Assembly (NCBI RefSeq): GCF_028368935.1
Contig: NZ_JAQNDK010000006.1
Coordinates: 649,001 to 713,000, forward strand
From: Sorangium aterium
GTDB taxonomy: Bacteria; Myxococcota_A; Polyangia; Polyangiales; Polyangiaceae
Direction: 5' to 3'
Length of the DNA: 64,000 bases
The translations under genes and the position numbers were made by a program. Numbering within the stretch: the stretch's first letter is position 1; each line of letters starts with the position of its first letter. Of the stretch, positions 34,311 to 44,537 are shown one piece after another. The notes under the pieces were generated by a model. That model had not been told where the DNA came from. It was given only the letters and a program-made list of their open reading frames with translations, and made no database searches.

Positions 34311-35687
34311 TCAGGCCCCCGGCAGCGAGAGCTTGAACTCGACCTCGGGCGGCCCGCGGTGGGTGCACTCGGCCGAGCCGCTGTGGGCCTCGGCGATCGC
34401 CTTCACGATCGCGAGGCCGAGGCCGGTGCCGCCCCGGTCGGCGCGGGTCGTCACGAAGCGGCGGAAGAGGCGGCCCGCGACGTGTCGCCCGATCTCGCCG
34501 CGGTTGCGGATCGAGATGGCGACCTGTCCGCCCACGCGAGACACGGCGATCTGGACGGGGGCCGCGGCGTCGCCGTGTGTGCGCGCGTTGTCGAGCAGGT
34601 TGTCGAGGGCGCGCGACAGCCACTGCTCGTCGCCGCGCACCGCCGCCGAGCTCGGCGCGTCGAGCTCGACGCGGCTGCCGCGCTCTCGCGCCCGCGCCGC
34701 GGCGGCCTCCGCGATCGCGACCAGGTCGACCACCGCGGCCTGCTCCACGCCGCGCGCCTCGAGGCGCGCGAGCGACAGGAGCTCCCCGAGGAGCGCCTCG
34801 ATCCGCGTGGTCGCCTCGCGGATGCGCGCGACGAAGCGGGCGGCCTCCTCGGGGTCGTCGAGCGCGCCCTCGGAGAGCACCTCGGCGCTCGCGCGGATCG
34901 CGGCGACGGGGTTCTTGAGCTCGTGCGAGAGATCCGCGGCGAACGTCTCGACGAAGGGGCGGCCCTCGATCTGCCGCCGCATCGAGTCGATGGCGCGCGT
35001 CAGCCGCTGGACCTCGCGGCCCTGGGCGGGCGGCGTCGCCGCGCGCACCTCGCCCTCGCTCACGCGCACCGCGAACTCGGTGAGCGCCTCGATCGGGGTC
35101 GCGATGGTGCGGCCGATCAGGAACGACGAGATCGCGGCCGCGGCGCCGAGCACCGTGCTGATCACGAGGATCGGCGGGGCGAAGTCGGCGACCATCCGCT
35201 GCACGACGATCGTCGGCTTCACGACCTGCACGCTGCCGACGCGCTGGCCGCCGACCTCGATGGGCGCGGTCACGAAGACGGTCCCGGGCTCGCCCGGCGA
35301 GGCGCCGCGCGCCCGGAGCACGCGGCCCTCGGGATCGAGCAGCGCGATGCTCTGGGCGGTCGGGCCCTCGGCCTCGCCGTCGAGCGCGCGCACGGCCGCG
35401 AGATCGACGCCGCGCACCTCCATCTCCATCGCGGCCACGGCGGCGAACGCGGCCGCCTCGTCGCGCGCGCTGCCCTCGGCGAGCAGCGTCGCGCGCGCCT
35501 CGATGCGATCGATGACGAGCAGCCCGAGCCCGAACGCGAACGCGCCGACGATGCCGCCGAGCGCGATGAAGATCTGCATCCGGATGCTCATCCCCGCCGT
35601 CCGGGCGCGGACGAGGCGGGAGGCGAACAGCGCGACGAGCAGGATGAGCGAGACCGCCGCCGCCGCGGTGACGACGAGGCGCAGCAT
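34311..35687 (-). CDS. sensor histidine kinase
   Basis: 458 aa. Two N-terminal hydrophobic segments (about 5-25, 40-60), a periplasmic region (about 61-170), a further helix (about 175-195) and a HAMP-like linker. The H-box is DLSHELKNPVAAIRAS with phospho-acceptor His. The ATPase has N-box NLLDNARTHG and G-box GGTGLGLAIVKAIAEAHSG. It lies 3 bp after the response regulator, so it is a two-component pair (CreBC-like in arrangement). The signal is unknown. Confidence 0.93.
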   Translation of the reverse strand: MLRLVVTAAAAVSLILLVALFASRLVRARTAGMSIRMQIFIALGGIVGAFAFGLGLLVIDRIEARATLLAEGSARDEAAAFAAVAAMEMEVRGVDLAAVRALDGEAEGPTAQSIALLDPEGRVLRARGASPGEPGTVFVTAPIEVGGQRVGSVQVVKPTIVVQRMVADFAPPILVISTVLGAAAAISSFLIGRTIATPIEALTEFAVRVSEGEVRAATPPAQGREVQRLTRAIDSMRRQIEGRPFVETFAADLSHELKNPVAAIRASAEVLSEGALDDPEEAARFVARIREATTRIEALLGELLSLARLEARGVEQAAVVDLVAIAEAAAARARERGSRVELDAPSSAAVRGDEQWLSRALDNLLDNARTHGDAAAPVQIAVSRVGGQVAISIRNRGEIGRHVAGRLFRRFVTTRADRGGTGLGLAIVKAIAEAHSGSAECTHRGPPEVEFKLSLPGA

Positions 35688-35690
35688 GCG

Positions 35691-36392
35691 TCAACCGCCG
35701 CCTTCCGCGGGGCCCGGCTTGTCCGCGACGCGGTAGCCGACGCCGCGCACCGTCTCGATGAGGTCGGCGTCGCCGCCGGCCTCGACGACCTTCTTCCGGA
35801 GCCCCTTCACGTGCGAGTCGATGGTCCGGTCGGTGATCGCGAACCCGTCGCCCCAGACGCGATCGATGAGCTGCGCGCGCGTGAAGACCCTGCCCGGCGC
35901 GGCGAGCATGCAGGCGAGCAGATCGAACTCGACGCGGGTGAGGTCGACCTTCTGGCCGCTCACGTACGCGCGCCGCGTGGCCTCGTCGACGACGAGCGGC
36001 AGCGGCGCCGGCGCGGCGGCGGACGGCGAGGGCCGCGCGGCCCGGCGCAGGACGGCCCGCACCCGCGCCACGATCTCCCGCGGTGAGAACGGCTTGGTGA
36101 CGTAGTCGTCGGCGCCGGTCTCGAGCGCGGCGACGCGGTCGGCCTCGCCGTCGCGGCTCGACAGGACGATGATCGCGGCGCGCGCCGCGCTCCGCCGCGC
36201 CTGGCCGATCAGGTCGAAGCCGCTGCCGTCGGGGAGCATGAGATCGAGGATGATGAGGTCGGCGTTGTCGATCTCCCGCTCCGCGGCCGCGAGCGTGGTG
36301 GCGACGGTGGCCGCGAACCCGTCGCGGCGCAGGAAGTAGGCGATCGACTCGGCGATGGCCGGCTCATCCTCGACGACCAGGACCTTGGCCAT
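35691..36392 (-). CDS. OmpR-family response regulator
   Basis: 233 aa. The receiver has acidic pair VVEDE, phospho-acceptor Asp in LIILDLMLPDGSG and Lys in DDYVTKPFSP. The C-terminal winged helix includes LTRVEFDLLACMLAAPGRVF and TIDSHVKGLRKKV. A Pro/Ala linker (about 120-130) joins them. Pairs with the downstream histidine kinase (3 bp gap). Probably regulates its own operon and unknown targets. Confidence 0.95.
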   Translation of the reverse strand: MAKVLVVEDEPAIAESIAYFLRRDGFAATVATTLAAAEREIDNADLIILDLMLPDGSGFDLIGQARRSAARAAIIVLSSRDGEADRVAALETGADDYVTKPFSPREIVARVRAVLRRAARPSPSAAAPAPLPLVVDEATRRAYVSGQKVDLTRVEFDLLACMLAAPGRVFTRAQLIDRVWGDGFAITDRTIDSHVKGLRKKVVEAGGDADLIETVRGVGYRVADKPGPAEGGG

Positions 36393-36512
36393 GATCGGGG
36401 AGCCTAGAACGGCGCGGCGGACGCGTCGACAGGGCTGGTCGGCGGGCCGGGCCGGGCCGGCCCCGCCCCTGCGGGCGCTCGCGGGCGTCGCGATCGCCGC
36501 GTTCGCGCGCGC

Positions 36513-37097
36513 TCAGGCGTGCGGGATCGCCGCGTTGACGAGCTCGCGCACGACGCCGAGCAGCCGCTCGTAGTGCTCGGGGATGGGCCGCAGGCCGGCG
36601 CAGTGAACGACGAGCCCGCCAGGGCGGAGCTCGAGGTGGCCCTGGAAGCCGTGGCGGGCGAGGAGCTTGCGCAGCCGCGGATGGAACGCGCCTGCGGCCT
36701 CGCGCTGGGAGGCGGCGAAGGTCGTCACGTGGGCGTCCCAGAGCGCATCGTCGAGGGTGACCCGGGGCGGGGGAGCGCTCTCGATGAAGGCGACGCGCGT
36801 CAGAAAGTGCTCGCCGACGCGCATCGAGGCGCGGCGCTGGAGCGCCGGGTGCGCCGCGAAGCCGAGCAGCGTCCGCTCGAGGGGCTCGCTTTCGCCCTCG
36901 GCGTACCAGGGCTCGGCGATCACCGCGTGCCCGGGGTTCGCCGTCCACGTGCACGCGGACAGGTAGGCGGAGGGGGGCGCGATCGTGTCGTAGGGCTCCC
37001 AGCGGCGGAACCAGGCCTCGTCAGGGTGCGCGGTGAAGGCGAGGCGGCGCCGGGCAGCCCACGCCGCGATGTGCTCGGATCCCAGCGGAGGCGGCAT
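36513..37097 (-). CDS. hypothetical protein
   Basis: 194 aa from the ATG at 37097 (MPPPLGSEHIAAWAARRRL); the frame runs to 37232 without support. No signal peptide or membrane helix. Conserved-looking blocks AWFRRWEPYDTIAPPSAYLS and HGFQGHLELRPGGLVVHCAGL suggest a soluble cytoplasmic protein. I recognise no family. It starts 11 bp before the stop of the MYXO-CTERM gene, same strand, possibly the same transcript. Confidence 0.6.
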   Translation of the reverse strand: MPPPLGSEHIAAWAARRRLAFTAHPDEAWFRRWEPYDTIAPPSAYLSACTWTANPGHAVIAEPWYAEGESEPLERTLLGFAAHPALQRRASMRVGEHFLTRVAFIESAPPPRVTLDDALWDAHVTTFAASQREAAGAFHPRLRKLLARHGFQGHLELRPGGLVVHCAGLRPIPEHYERLLGVVRELVNAAIPHA

Positions 37098-37108
37098 GGA
37101 TGGCGAGG

Positions 37109-38365
37109 TTAGTCCGCGCGGCGTCGCCTCGGAAGCCTCCGGCGCCACGCGACCGCGAGCGCTCCGGCGCCGAGCGAGAGCCAGGACAGCGCGCCAGCGG
37201 CCGCGCCGTTCCCGGGCGCGTCGCAGGAGCATCGGCCGTAGACGCCGACCGTCGTCGAGGTCGACTCGTCGTCGTCGTCGCCCAGCGGGCCGTCAGCGCC
37301 TCCGTGCCCTGCGGTCGTGATGGGCGCGCCGCCGGCGTCACCGGTGTCGCCGCCGCTCCCGTCTGCGCCGCGGCCGCCCGTGCCGCCGCCTTCACCGCCT
37401 TCACCGCCGCTCCCGCCTCGACCGCCGCCGCCGCCATCGCCGCCTGTGCCGCCGCCGCCGCCCGTCTCGCCGCCGTCGTCCGCGCAGCGCGTAAGATGGA
37501 GGGGACGCTTGCGCGTGCAGTCCGTCGGCGATGCGCAGCGGGGATCGGCGAGCGCCGGCGGCGCGCCTGTGCCGCCGATCTCGCCCAGGTCAGGGTAGGC
37601 GACCTCGGTCTTCTCCCACCGTCCCCCTGTGTGCTCCATCCAGCCGAACACCCGCTCCTGGTACGGAACGGCGCCGCCGATCGCCGGGTCGTAGACGCCG
37701 CGGCCCGCGTCGTAGTTGGGGTTGTTCGGGTTGTTGACGTACGCGAGCCCGTTGTAGGCCCACACGGCGCTGTACCAGTGCTCGATGAACGCGGGTTGCC
37801 GGTCGCCGATGCAGCGCGTGGCCCTCCACTTCATGGCCAGGATCTGGGTGCCGGTGGCCGCGTTGTAGGTCGGCTCCGCGGCCACGCGGCGCGGATCGAA
37901 ATCCGGGCTGTCGCCGCTCCGCATGCCGCTCGTGATCTGCGAGGCGCCGTAGCCGCAGTCGAAGGAGATGATCGTCCTCGAGCTCCCCCCCGCCTGGTCC
38001 ATGGGCCGGTCCGGCGCGCAGAACTGCTGCCACCCCGACTCCTGCATGGCGATCGCCTTGATCAGCTCGCAGGGGAACGTGGCGGGAACGTCGCGCCGCG
38101 CCTCGGGCAGATCGCAGCCCTGACCGAGGTTGAAGGCCGCCGGGCCGGCGTCGCCCCAGCCCGCGGGGCCCCGCGAGACGCGGTCGAAGATGGCGTTCCA
38201 CTCCGCGACGGAGGGGTTGATCCCGGGCACGGCCTCGATCGCGCAGCCGCGATCGTTGTACGCGCTCGACGCCGTGAAGCAGGGGCAGTACGCGGCGCGC
38301 GCGGCCGGCGCGACCAGCGCGGCCGCGGAGAGCGCCGCGGGGATCAGGAGAAGGCGGCCCGTCAC
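37109..38365 (-). CDS. secreted transglycosylase-like protein with MYXO-CTERM-type sorting tail
   Basis: 418 aa from a GTG at 38365 with GGAGGAGCC just upstream; it overlaps the upstream gene by GTGA. A signal peptide (residues 1-24) precedes a Cys-rich domain with ELIKAIAMQESGWQQF and GYGASQITSGM, like an SLT lytic transglycosylase with the catalytic Glu. Then comes a Gly-rich linker (about 300-365) and a tail with CSC, a hydrophobic helix and a RRR-rich end, the pattern of MYXO-CTERM surface anchoring. Cell-wall hydrolysis or binding at the cell surface is inferred. Substrate unknown. Confidence 0.78.
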   Translation of the reverse strand: MTGRLLLIPAALSAAALVAPAARAAYCPCFTASSAYNDRGCAIEAVPGINPSVAEWNAIFDRVSRGPAGWGDAGPAAFNLGQGCDLPEARRDVPATFPCELIKAIAMQESGWQQFCAPDRPMDQAGGSSRTIISFDCGYGASQITSGMRSGDSPDFDPRRVAAEPTYNAATGTQILAMKWRATRCIGDRQPAFIEHWYSAVWAYNGLAYVNNPNNPNYDAGRGVYDPAIGGAVPYQERVFGWMEHTGGRWEKTEVAYPDLGEIGGTGAPPALADPRCASPTDCTRKRPLHLTRCADDGGETGGGGGTGGDGGGGGRGGSGGEGGEGGGTGGRGADGSGGDTGDAGGAPITTAGHGGADGPLGDDDDESTSTTVGVYGRCSCDAPGNGAAAGALSWLSLGAGALAVAWRRRLPRRRRAD

Positions 38366-39585
38366 GGCTCCTCCTTCGCGGAGGTGAAGCCGGCGACGGC
38401 GATGCGCGCTCCGGGGGGCGCAGGGATCGTGGCGACCTCGCCGCTCTCCACGCGGATCGCGAAGGGGACGGCGAACGCGGACGGGTTCGTGTGCAGCGCC
38501 GCCACCCACGCCGCGTCCTGCGAGACGGCCTGGATGGCGTCGATGCCGGGGCCGAGCGGGCTGCGGACCGTGGCGCGCGCGCCGATGACGAATAAGCCGG
38601 TGGCGCGCTCGGGCGTGTACGCGAGCCCTCCGCCCGGCCAGGCATACGGTGCGAGGCCGTGGCTCGCGCTCGCCTCGAGCCGGGTGCGCTTGCCATAGGT
38701 GAGATCGAGCCGATCGATGACCCACGTGCCGGGGTCGGTCTCGTGCCGCTCCTGGAACACGAGCGCGCCCGCCGCGGCGTCGATCGAGAAATCCCGAGCG
38801 AACGGCGGGATCGACGGGGCGATCACCCGCGCCGCGCCGGAGTCGGGGTCCACGAGGACGATGTCGGCCGACGCCGGGGAGACGCGGTAGAGGACGAGCT
38901 CGCCCTTCCACTCGCCGGCGAGGAAGGCGAGGTGGCCCGTGTATCGGTGCACGGCGCGGATCGCGCCGGTGGCGAGGTCGACCTCGTCGATGGTGAGCGC
39001 GTCGACCCGGAGCTGCGCGGGGTCGTTGTCGGGCTGCGGCTCCGGGCCGGCGACGCCGCGCGAGACGAAGACGCGCCCCGCGGCGGTGACGAGCGGGCGG
39101 CTCGCGTGGACCACGCCGTCGCAGAGCGCGACGGGCTCTGCGCCCGGCTGGATCCGGAAGAGGGTCGCGTTGAACGAGCGGTCGCGGGACGGGCTCGTCT
39201 CGGCGGTCGCGACCACGAGCCGCGTTCGCGGGACGACGCGGGCCCGGACCACGGCGTCGCTCAGGTGCCGGAGCGTGGCGAGCGCGGGACCGGCCTTGGC
39301 GCCGCCGACCGGCGCGATGTGGAGCGTGGTCCGGGACGCCCCCGGAGGCGTCGCGAGGATCGCAACGCTGGGGGGAGAGGAGGGAGCAGTGGGCGCGGCG
39401 GGCGCCGCGACGGCCGTGGGCACGAGGAGACGGCCGACCCGCGAGATCGCGGGCGCAGGGGCACCGCCATCGGCGAGCACCGCCGTCATCGTACCCGTGA
39501 GCGCGGCGAGCAGCGCGCAGGGGAGCGCGATCCTGTTCAGGCGGCGCCGAGTCAGGGGCGAGCGGGCGTAGGAGCTGAAACGCAC
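38362..39585 (-). CDS. secreted beta-propeller-like protein
   Basis: 407 aa. The N-terminal segment has a hydrophobic helix (about 18-40), probably a signal peptide. The remainder has repeated short strand blocks (DVVLVDPDSGAARVI-like, GTWVIDRLDLTYGKR) as in TolB/WD-type propellers. There is no catalytic motif. The stop overlaps the start of the transglycosylase-like gene (GTGA), so both products are made together and may act together outside the cell. Family assignment is tentative. Confidence 0.65.
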   Translation of the reverse strand: MRFSSYARSPLTRRRLNRIALPCALLAALTGTMTAVLADGGAPAPAISRVGRLLVPTAVAAPAAPTAPSSPPSVAILATPPGASRTTLHIAPVGGAKAGPALATLRHLSDAVVRARVVPRTRLVVATAETSPSRDRSFNATLFRIQPGAEPVALCDGVVHASRPLVTAAGRVFVSRGVAGPEPQPDNDPAQLRVDALTIDEVDLATGAIRAVHRYTGHLAFLAGEWKGELVLYRVSPASADIVLVDPDSGAARVIAPSIPPFARDFSIDAAAGALVFQERHETDPGTWVIDRLDLTYGKRTRLEASASHGLAPYAWPGGGLAYTPERATGLFVIGARATVRSPLGPGIDAIQAVSQDAAWVAALHTNPSAFAVPFAIRVESGEVATIPAPPGARIAVAGFTSAKEEP

Positions 39586-39739
39586 GACAGGAGAGTAGAC
39601 GATGCGCCGGTGAGCGCCCGCTCGCGGGGCGGCGCTCGCTCGCCAGCCTCAGCCTTCTCGCCGTCGCGTGCGGCCGATGCGCCCGGTCACGCCGCCGTCG
39701 CGCCCAGCCGGAGGCGACGGCTCGCCAGGGAGCAGGCCC

Positions 39740-40579
39740 TCAGAAGCGGCCGGCCATGCCGAGCCCGGCCGCGCCTGGTCCAGCGACCGGCGTCAGCTGG
39801 ATCTTGCTGGGCCACGGCTGGTTGAACCCGAGCTCCCAGATGAGGCCACCGGCGACGCCGGCGGCGCCCAACCCGAGGAGCACGCCGCCGACGGTCGCGT
39901 GCGTGCGCCCCCGATTGCCCTGCTTGGCCGTGTCCTGCGTGCAGTCCTGGCGCGACGGGCAACGGTCCTCGGCGGCGCCGATATCGGCGAAGCCGCTCGA
40001 GGTCAGGATCCCGCCGACCAGCAGCGTGACGACGCCGGCGCCCGTCGCGACCCACGGCGTATAGCCGTAGGGAGGCTGCGGCGGAGGCTCCTCCTTGGGG
40101 CGGTCCGGGATCGCCGAGGCGGTGGGGGCCGTCGGGAGCACCGGCGGCGCCGACGCGGACGCGCTCGCGCTGGCGCTCGGCGCCGGCCGGAGGGCGTTCT
40201 TGAGGTTCTGGATCTTGTCCTGGATCGTCTGCGCGTCGCTCGCGTCCGGCGTGCGGGCCAGGTACGTCTCCAGCGCCGTGATCGCCTCGCCCCGCTCGCC
40301 CTTCTTCTCGTAGGCGTTGGCGATGTTGATCAGCACGCCGTGCGCCGAGCAGTCGAGCTGGTAAGCGTCCTTCCAGTACTGGATGGCGCGATCGTAGTCA
40401 GCGCGCTCGTAGAACTGCGTGGCGGCCTTGTGCGCCCCCTTGGCGCCTTCGAGGTCGGCGGCGGTCGCCGTGCGGTAGCACTCGGGGTACTCGATGGCCG
40501 GATCTCCTGCTAAGGCCAACCCCGCGGCGAGGAATATCCCCGCGCCGAGACCGACCAGCCAAGTCCGAGACACACGCAT
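39740..40579 (-). CDS. TPR protein with C-terminal membrane helices
   Basis: 279 aa from the ATG at 40579 with a signal peptide (MRVSRTWLVGLGAGIFLAAG). TPR repeats at about 45-115 (ATQFYERADYDRAIQYWKDA, GVLINIANAYEKKGERGEA), an Ala/Ser/Pro linker, then two hydrophobic segments (about 175-195 and 228-250). The ordering resembles many myxobacterial envelope TPR proteins. Partner unknown. Confidence 0.72.
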   Translation of the reverse strand: MRVSRTWLVGLGAGIFLAAGLALAGDPAIEYPECYRTATAADLEGAKGAHKAATQFYERADYDRAIQYWKDAYQLDCSAHGVLINIANAYEKKGERGEAITALETYLARTPDASDAQTIQDKIQNLKNALRPAPSASASASASAPPVLPTAPTASAIPDRPKEEPPPQPPYGYTPWVATGAGVVTLLVGGILTSSGFADIGAAEDRCPSRQDCTQDTAKQGNRGRTHATVGGVLLGLGAAGVAGGLIWELGFNQPWPSKIQLTPVAGPGAAGLGMAGRF

Positions 40580-40856
40580 CCGAGCCGCCCTCCGCGAGAA
40601 GTGGCCGCAGCATACTGATCCGCTTCGCCGGCAGCGAGAAAAAGGAATCATTGCCGACCTCGAGGCAATGCGTTCGGCCTTGCGACCGGCGTGGCGAACG
40701 CCGGGCGAAGCGGCGGGCAGGGGAACGGGGCCAGGAGCGCCGCCCTCGCGCCTGCGCGGCGCGAGGGCGGCCGACGCGGCCGACGCGGCCGAGCGGAACG
40801 TCGAGGGACGGTCCCGGCGCTTGCTTGGTTTCCGGTTCTGCTAGTCTCGCCCGGTG

Positions 40857-42302
<1,446 letters not shown>

Positions 42303-42306
42303 GCCC

Positions 42307-43611
42307 GTGGGCCTCGGCGAGCAGCGCTCCGTCCGCGCACCGGGCCGCGCGCCAGGGGGGAAGGCCCTCGCCGCCGCCGCCTCGCTCGCCGGCCTCCTCG
42401 CGGCCTCTCCCGGCTGCGATCGCGGCGGCGCCCCGCCGGGCGCGGACGCCGATCTCGACGCCGCCCCGCCCTGGGACGTGAGCCAGAACGAGCCGGAGCC
42501 GCGCCCCGGCATGGCGTGGATCCCGAAGGGCGTGCTCATCGCGGGCACGCCGCCGGACCGGCTGCCGCGCATCGCCGACGAGGAGATGGCGGGCGCGCAG
42601 GTCGTGATGCACGGCTTCTACATCGACATCTTCTCGTACCCCAACGAGGTCGGCGCGATCCCGACCACGAACATCGCGCAGGACGAGGCGCGCGCGCTGT
42701 GCGAGGCGCAGGGCAAGCGCCTCTGCACGGAGCTCGAGATCGAGCGGGCCTGCAAGGGGCCGGACAACACCACGTACGAGTACGGCGACACGTACAAGGC
42801 GCCGGTCTGCGCGACCGGCCAGAGCCGGGTCCTGACGCCCAACGGGGTGAACGCCGGGTGCGTGAGCGCGTTCGGGGTGCACGATCTCCATGGCGGCGTG
42901 TGGACCTGGACATCGAGCCAGTGGCAGCGGGACAGCGGCAAGCCGGGGCTCGTCACGCTGCGCGGAGGCAACGGGCCGGCGGGCGAGCTCGTCGGGCGAT
43001 GCGCCCACGGGCGCGGCGCCAAGCCGGACACGCGCCGCCCCGAGGTCGGCGTCCGCTGCTGCGCCGGCGAGGTGAACAGCTTCGAGGTGGTGCTCGATGT
43101 GACGCGCGATCGTCCGCTCCGGCTGGAGCCGCTGGTCGACCCGCGCGCGGCGGCGCAGCTCGCAGAGCTCGCGCCGGAGGAGGCGCGCAACGCGCCCCGG
43201 GCCGGGTCGGCCGCGGGGGCGTTCAGCGTGGACCGCACGTGGACCTGGCACCCCCGGGGCAACGAGGAGCTCGTGCTCGGCGGCGGCTGCGCGCGGCCGG
43301 CCGGGGTGAACGGGGCGCCGCGCAGCCGTGCCAAGCGCGCGAAGCGGGCGCGCCCGGGCGACGGGACGACGTGCGGGCTCCTCGTCGCCCGGATGCGCAT
43401 GAGCGCGCCGGCGCTGCTCGCGTTCGTCCCGTCGGATCTCTGGGAGCCAACGATCGGCGAGACGGACTCGCCGCGCGAGCTCTTCCTGTACGGCGGCGAT
43501 GCGCTGGGCGCCTTCCGCCGCCGAATCACCTACGAGTGGGGCAAGATCGGCGTCGCCGACAAGGAGCGCAAGCGCAAGCACAAGGGGCGCCGCGGGCTCT
43601 CGTACGACTGA
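42307..43611 (+). CDS. SUMF1/FGE-like lipoprotein
   Basis: 434 aa from a GTG at 42307. The lipobox region is LLAASPGC. The C-type-lectin-like FGE-sulfatase fold is indicated by GKRLCTELEIERACKG, DLHGGVWTWTSSQW and GRCAHGRG...GVRCC. Real formylglycine-generating enzymes use a Cys pair; here several Cys are present but I cannot confirm the catalytic pair. The gene is 4 bp after the NtrC regulator. The C-terminal third is Arg/Lys-rich. Protein-modifying or binding function is uncertain. Confidence 0.75.
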   Translation: MGLGEQRSVRAPGRAPGGKALAAAASLAGLLAASPGCDRGGAPPGADADLDAAPPWDVSQNEPEPRPGMAWIPKGVLIAGTPPDRLPRIADEEMAGAQVVMHGFYIDIFSYPNEVGAIPTTNIAQDEARALCEAQGKRLCTELEIERACKGPDNTTYEYGDTYKAPVCATGQSRVLTPNGVNAGCVSAFGVHDLHGGVWTWTSSQWQRDSGKPGLVTLRGGNGPAGELVGRCAHGRGAKPDTRRPEVGVRCCAGEVNSFEVVLDVTRDRPLRLEPLVDPRAAAQLAELAPEEARNAPRAGSAAGAFSVDRTWTWHPRGNEELVLGGGCARPAGVNGAPRSRAKRAKRARPGDGTTCGLLVARMRMSAPALLAFVPSDLWEPTIGETDSPRELFLYGGDALGAFRRRITYEWGKIGVADKERKRKHKGRRGLSYD

Positions 43612-43796
43612 GGCCCCTCGGCCCCGCGCGGCGCGCGCCGGGGCTCGCAGTCGCGACGGCTGGCGCTGGCGCGCGGCGGCACCACATTCCGGCGGCGCGC
43701 TCCGGCCCGTGGCACATTCGGCTTGCGCCCGGGCGCCTGGAAGGGCAGCGCTAGCAGCGCGCGTCGCCGCCCCGCGCCGTCCGCGCGCTCCCTCCG

Positions 43797-44537
43797 ATGA
43801 CCAGCCCGCACGACCCCGAACCGCGCGACGCGCCGAGCAAGCGTCCGGACGATCCCGCGCGGCGGCGCGCGGCTGCGCGGCGCTCGCTGCGCGCAGCCGT
43901 GGCGCTCGGCTGCGCGCGGCTCCGCGGCGCGCGCGGCGGGCGGCTCGGCCTCGCCATGGCGGCGCTCATCTCGCTGGGGTGCGGCGTCACGGCGCTCGTG
44001 CTCCGGCTGGACGACGGGACGACCTCGCTGGAGGGGCTGCTCGGATCCGCGGCGCGCGGGCTCGCGTGGGCGGCCGCTGGCCCCATCGCCCTCGCGGCGG
44101 CGCACGATCGCCCGGGGGCCGACCGCCGCGACGGCATCGAGGCGCTCGCCGCCGCGCGGGGGATCTCGCGGGCCGTGCTCCACGGCGTCCGCAGCCTCGC
44201 CGCGATGCTCGAGGTCGCGCGCGTCGTCGCGCTCCCGCTGGCCGCGCTCTCGGTGCTCGCGGCGCTCCTCTCCGGCTCGCTGCTGCTCGGCCTCCAGCAC
44301 CTCGCGTTCGGCGCCGCGCTCGCCCTGTTCGGCGTGGTCTCCGGTGTGACGCTCGGCGGCCTCGCCGCGGCGAGCGGCCGCGTCGCCGGGGCGCGGGGGC
44401 GCGCCCTGTTCCTGGCGCTGACCCTCGTCCCCTGGGGGCTCGCCGATCTCGCCGGCGACTCGAGGTGGTCGATCCCGGGAGCGCTCGGCGCGTTCCTCTC
44501 CTTTGCGGCCCGCTCGGCCGAAGGCCCCGCAGGATGA
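43797..44537 (+). CDS. integral membrane protein, ABC permease-like
   Basis: 246 aa. A basic cytoplasmic N-terminus (about 45 residues) is followed by about six hydrophobic helices. No substrate motif. The stop overlaps the next start (ATGA, 44534-44537). It forms a module with the degenerate ATPase and another membrane protein. Placed as an ABC-2-like permease by topology and neighbours only. Confidence 0.6.
   Translation: MTSPHDPEPRDAPSKRPDDPARRRAAARRSLRAAVALGCARLRGARGGRLGLAMAALISLGCGVTALVLRLDDGTTSLEGLLGSAARGLAWAAAGPIALAAAHDRPGADRRDGIEALAAARGISRAVLHGVRSLAAMLEVARVVALPLAALSVLAALLSGSLLLGLQHLAFGAALALFGVVSGVTLGGLAAASGRVAGARGRALFLALTLVPWGLADLAGDSRWSIPGALGAFLSFAARSAEGPAG

Noticed and set aside
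40580-40856. Sigma54 (-24/-12) promoter before the NtrC-type gene
   Set aside because: No GG-N10-GC element in a TGGCAC/TTGC context with the right spacing could be supported.
43621-43644. GC-rich hairpin after the FGE-like gene as terminator
   Set aside because: Only a 6-bp stem around a CG-rich interior and no U-tract; in such GC-rich DNA this is expected by chance.
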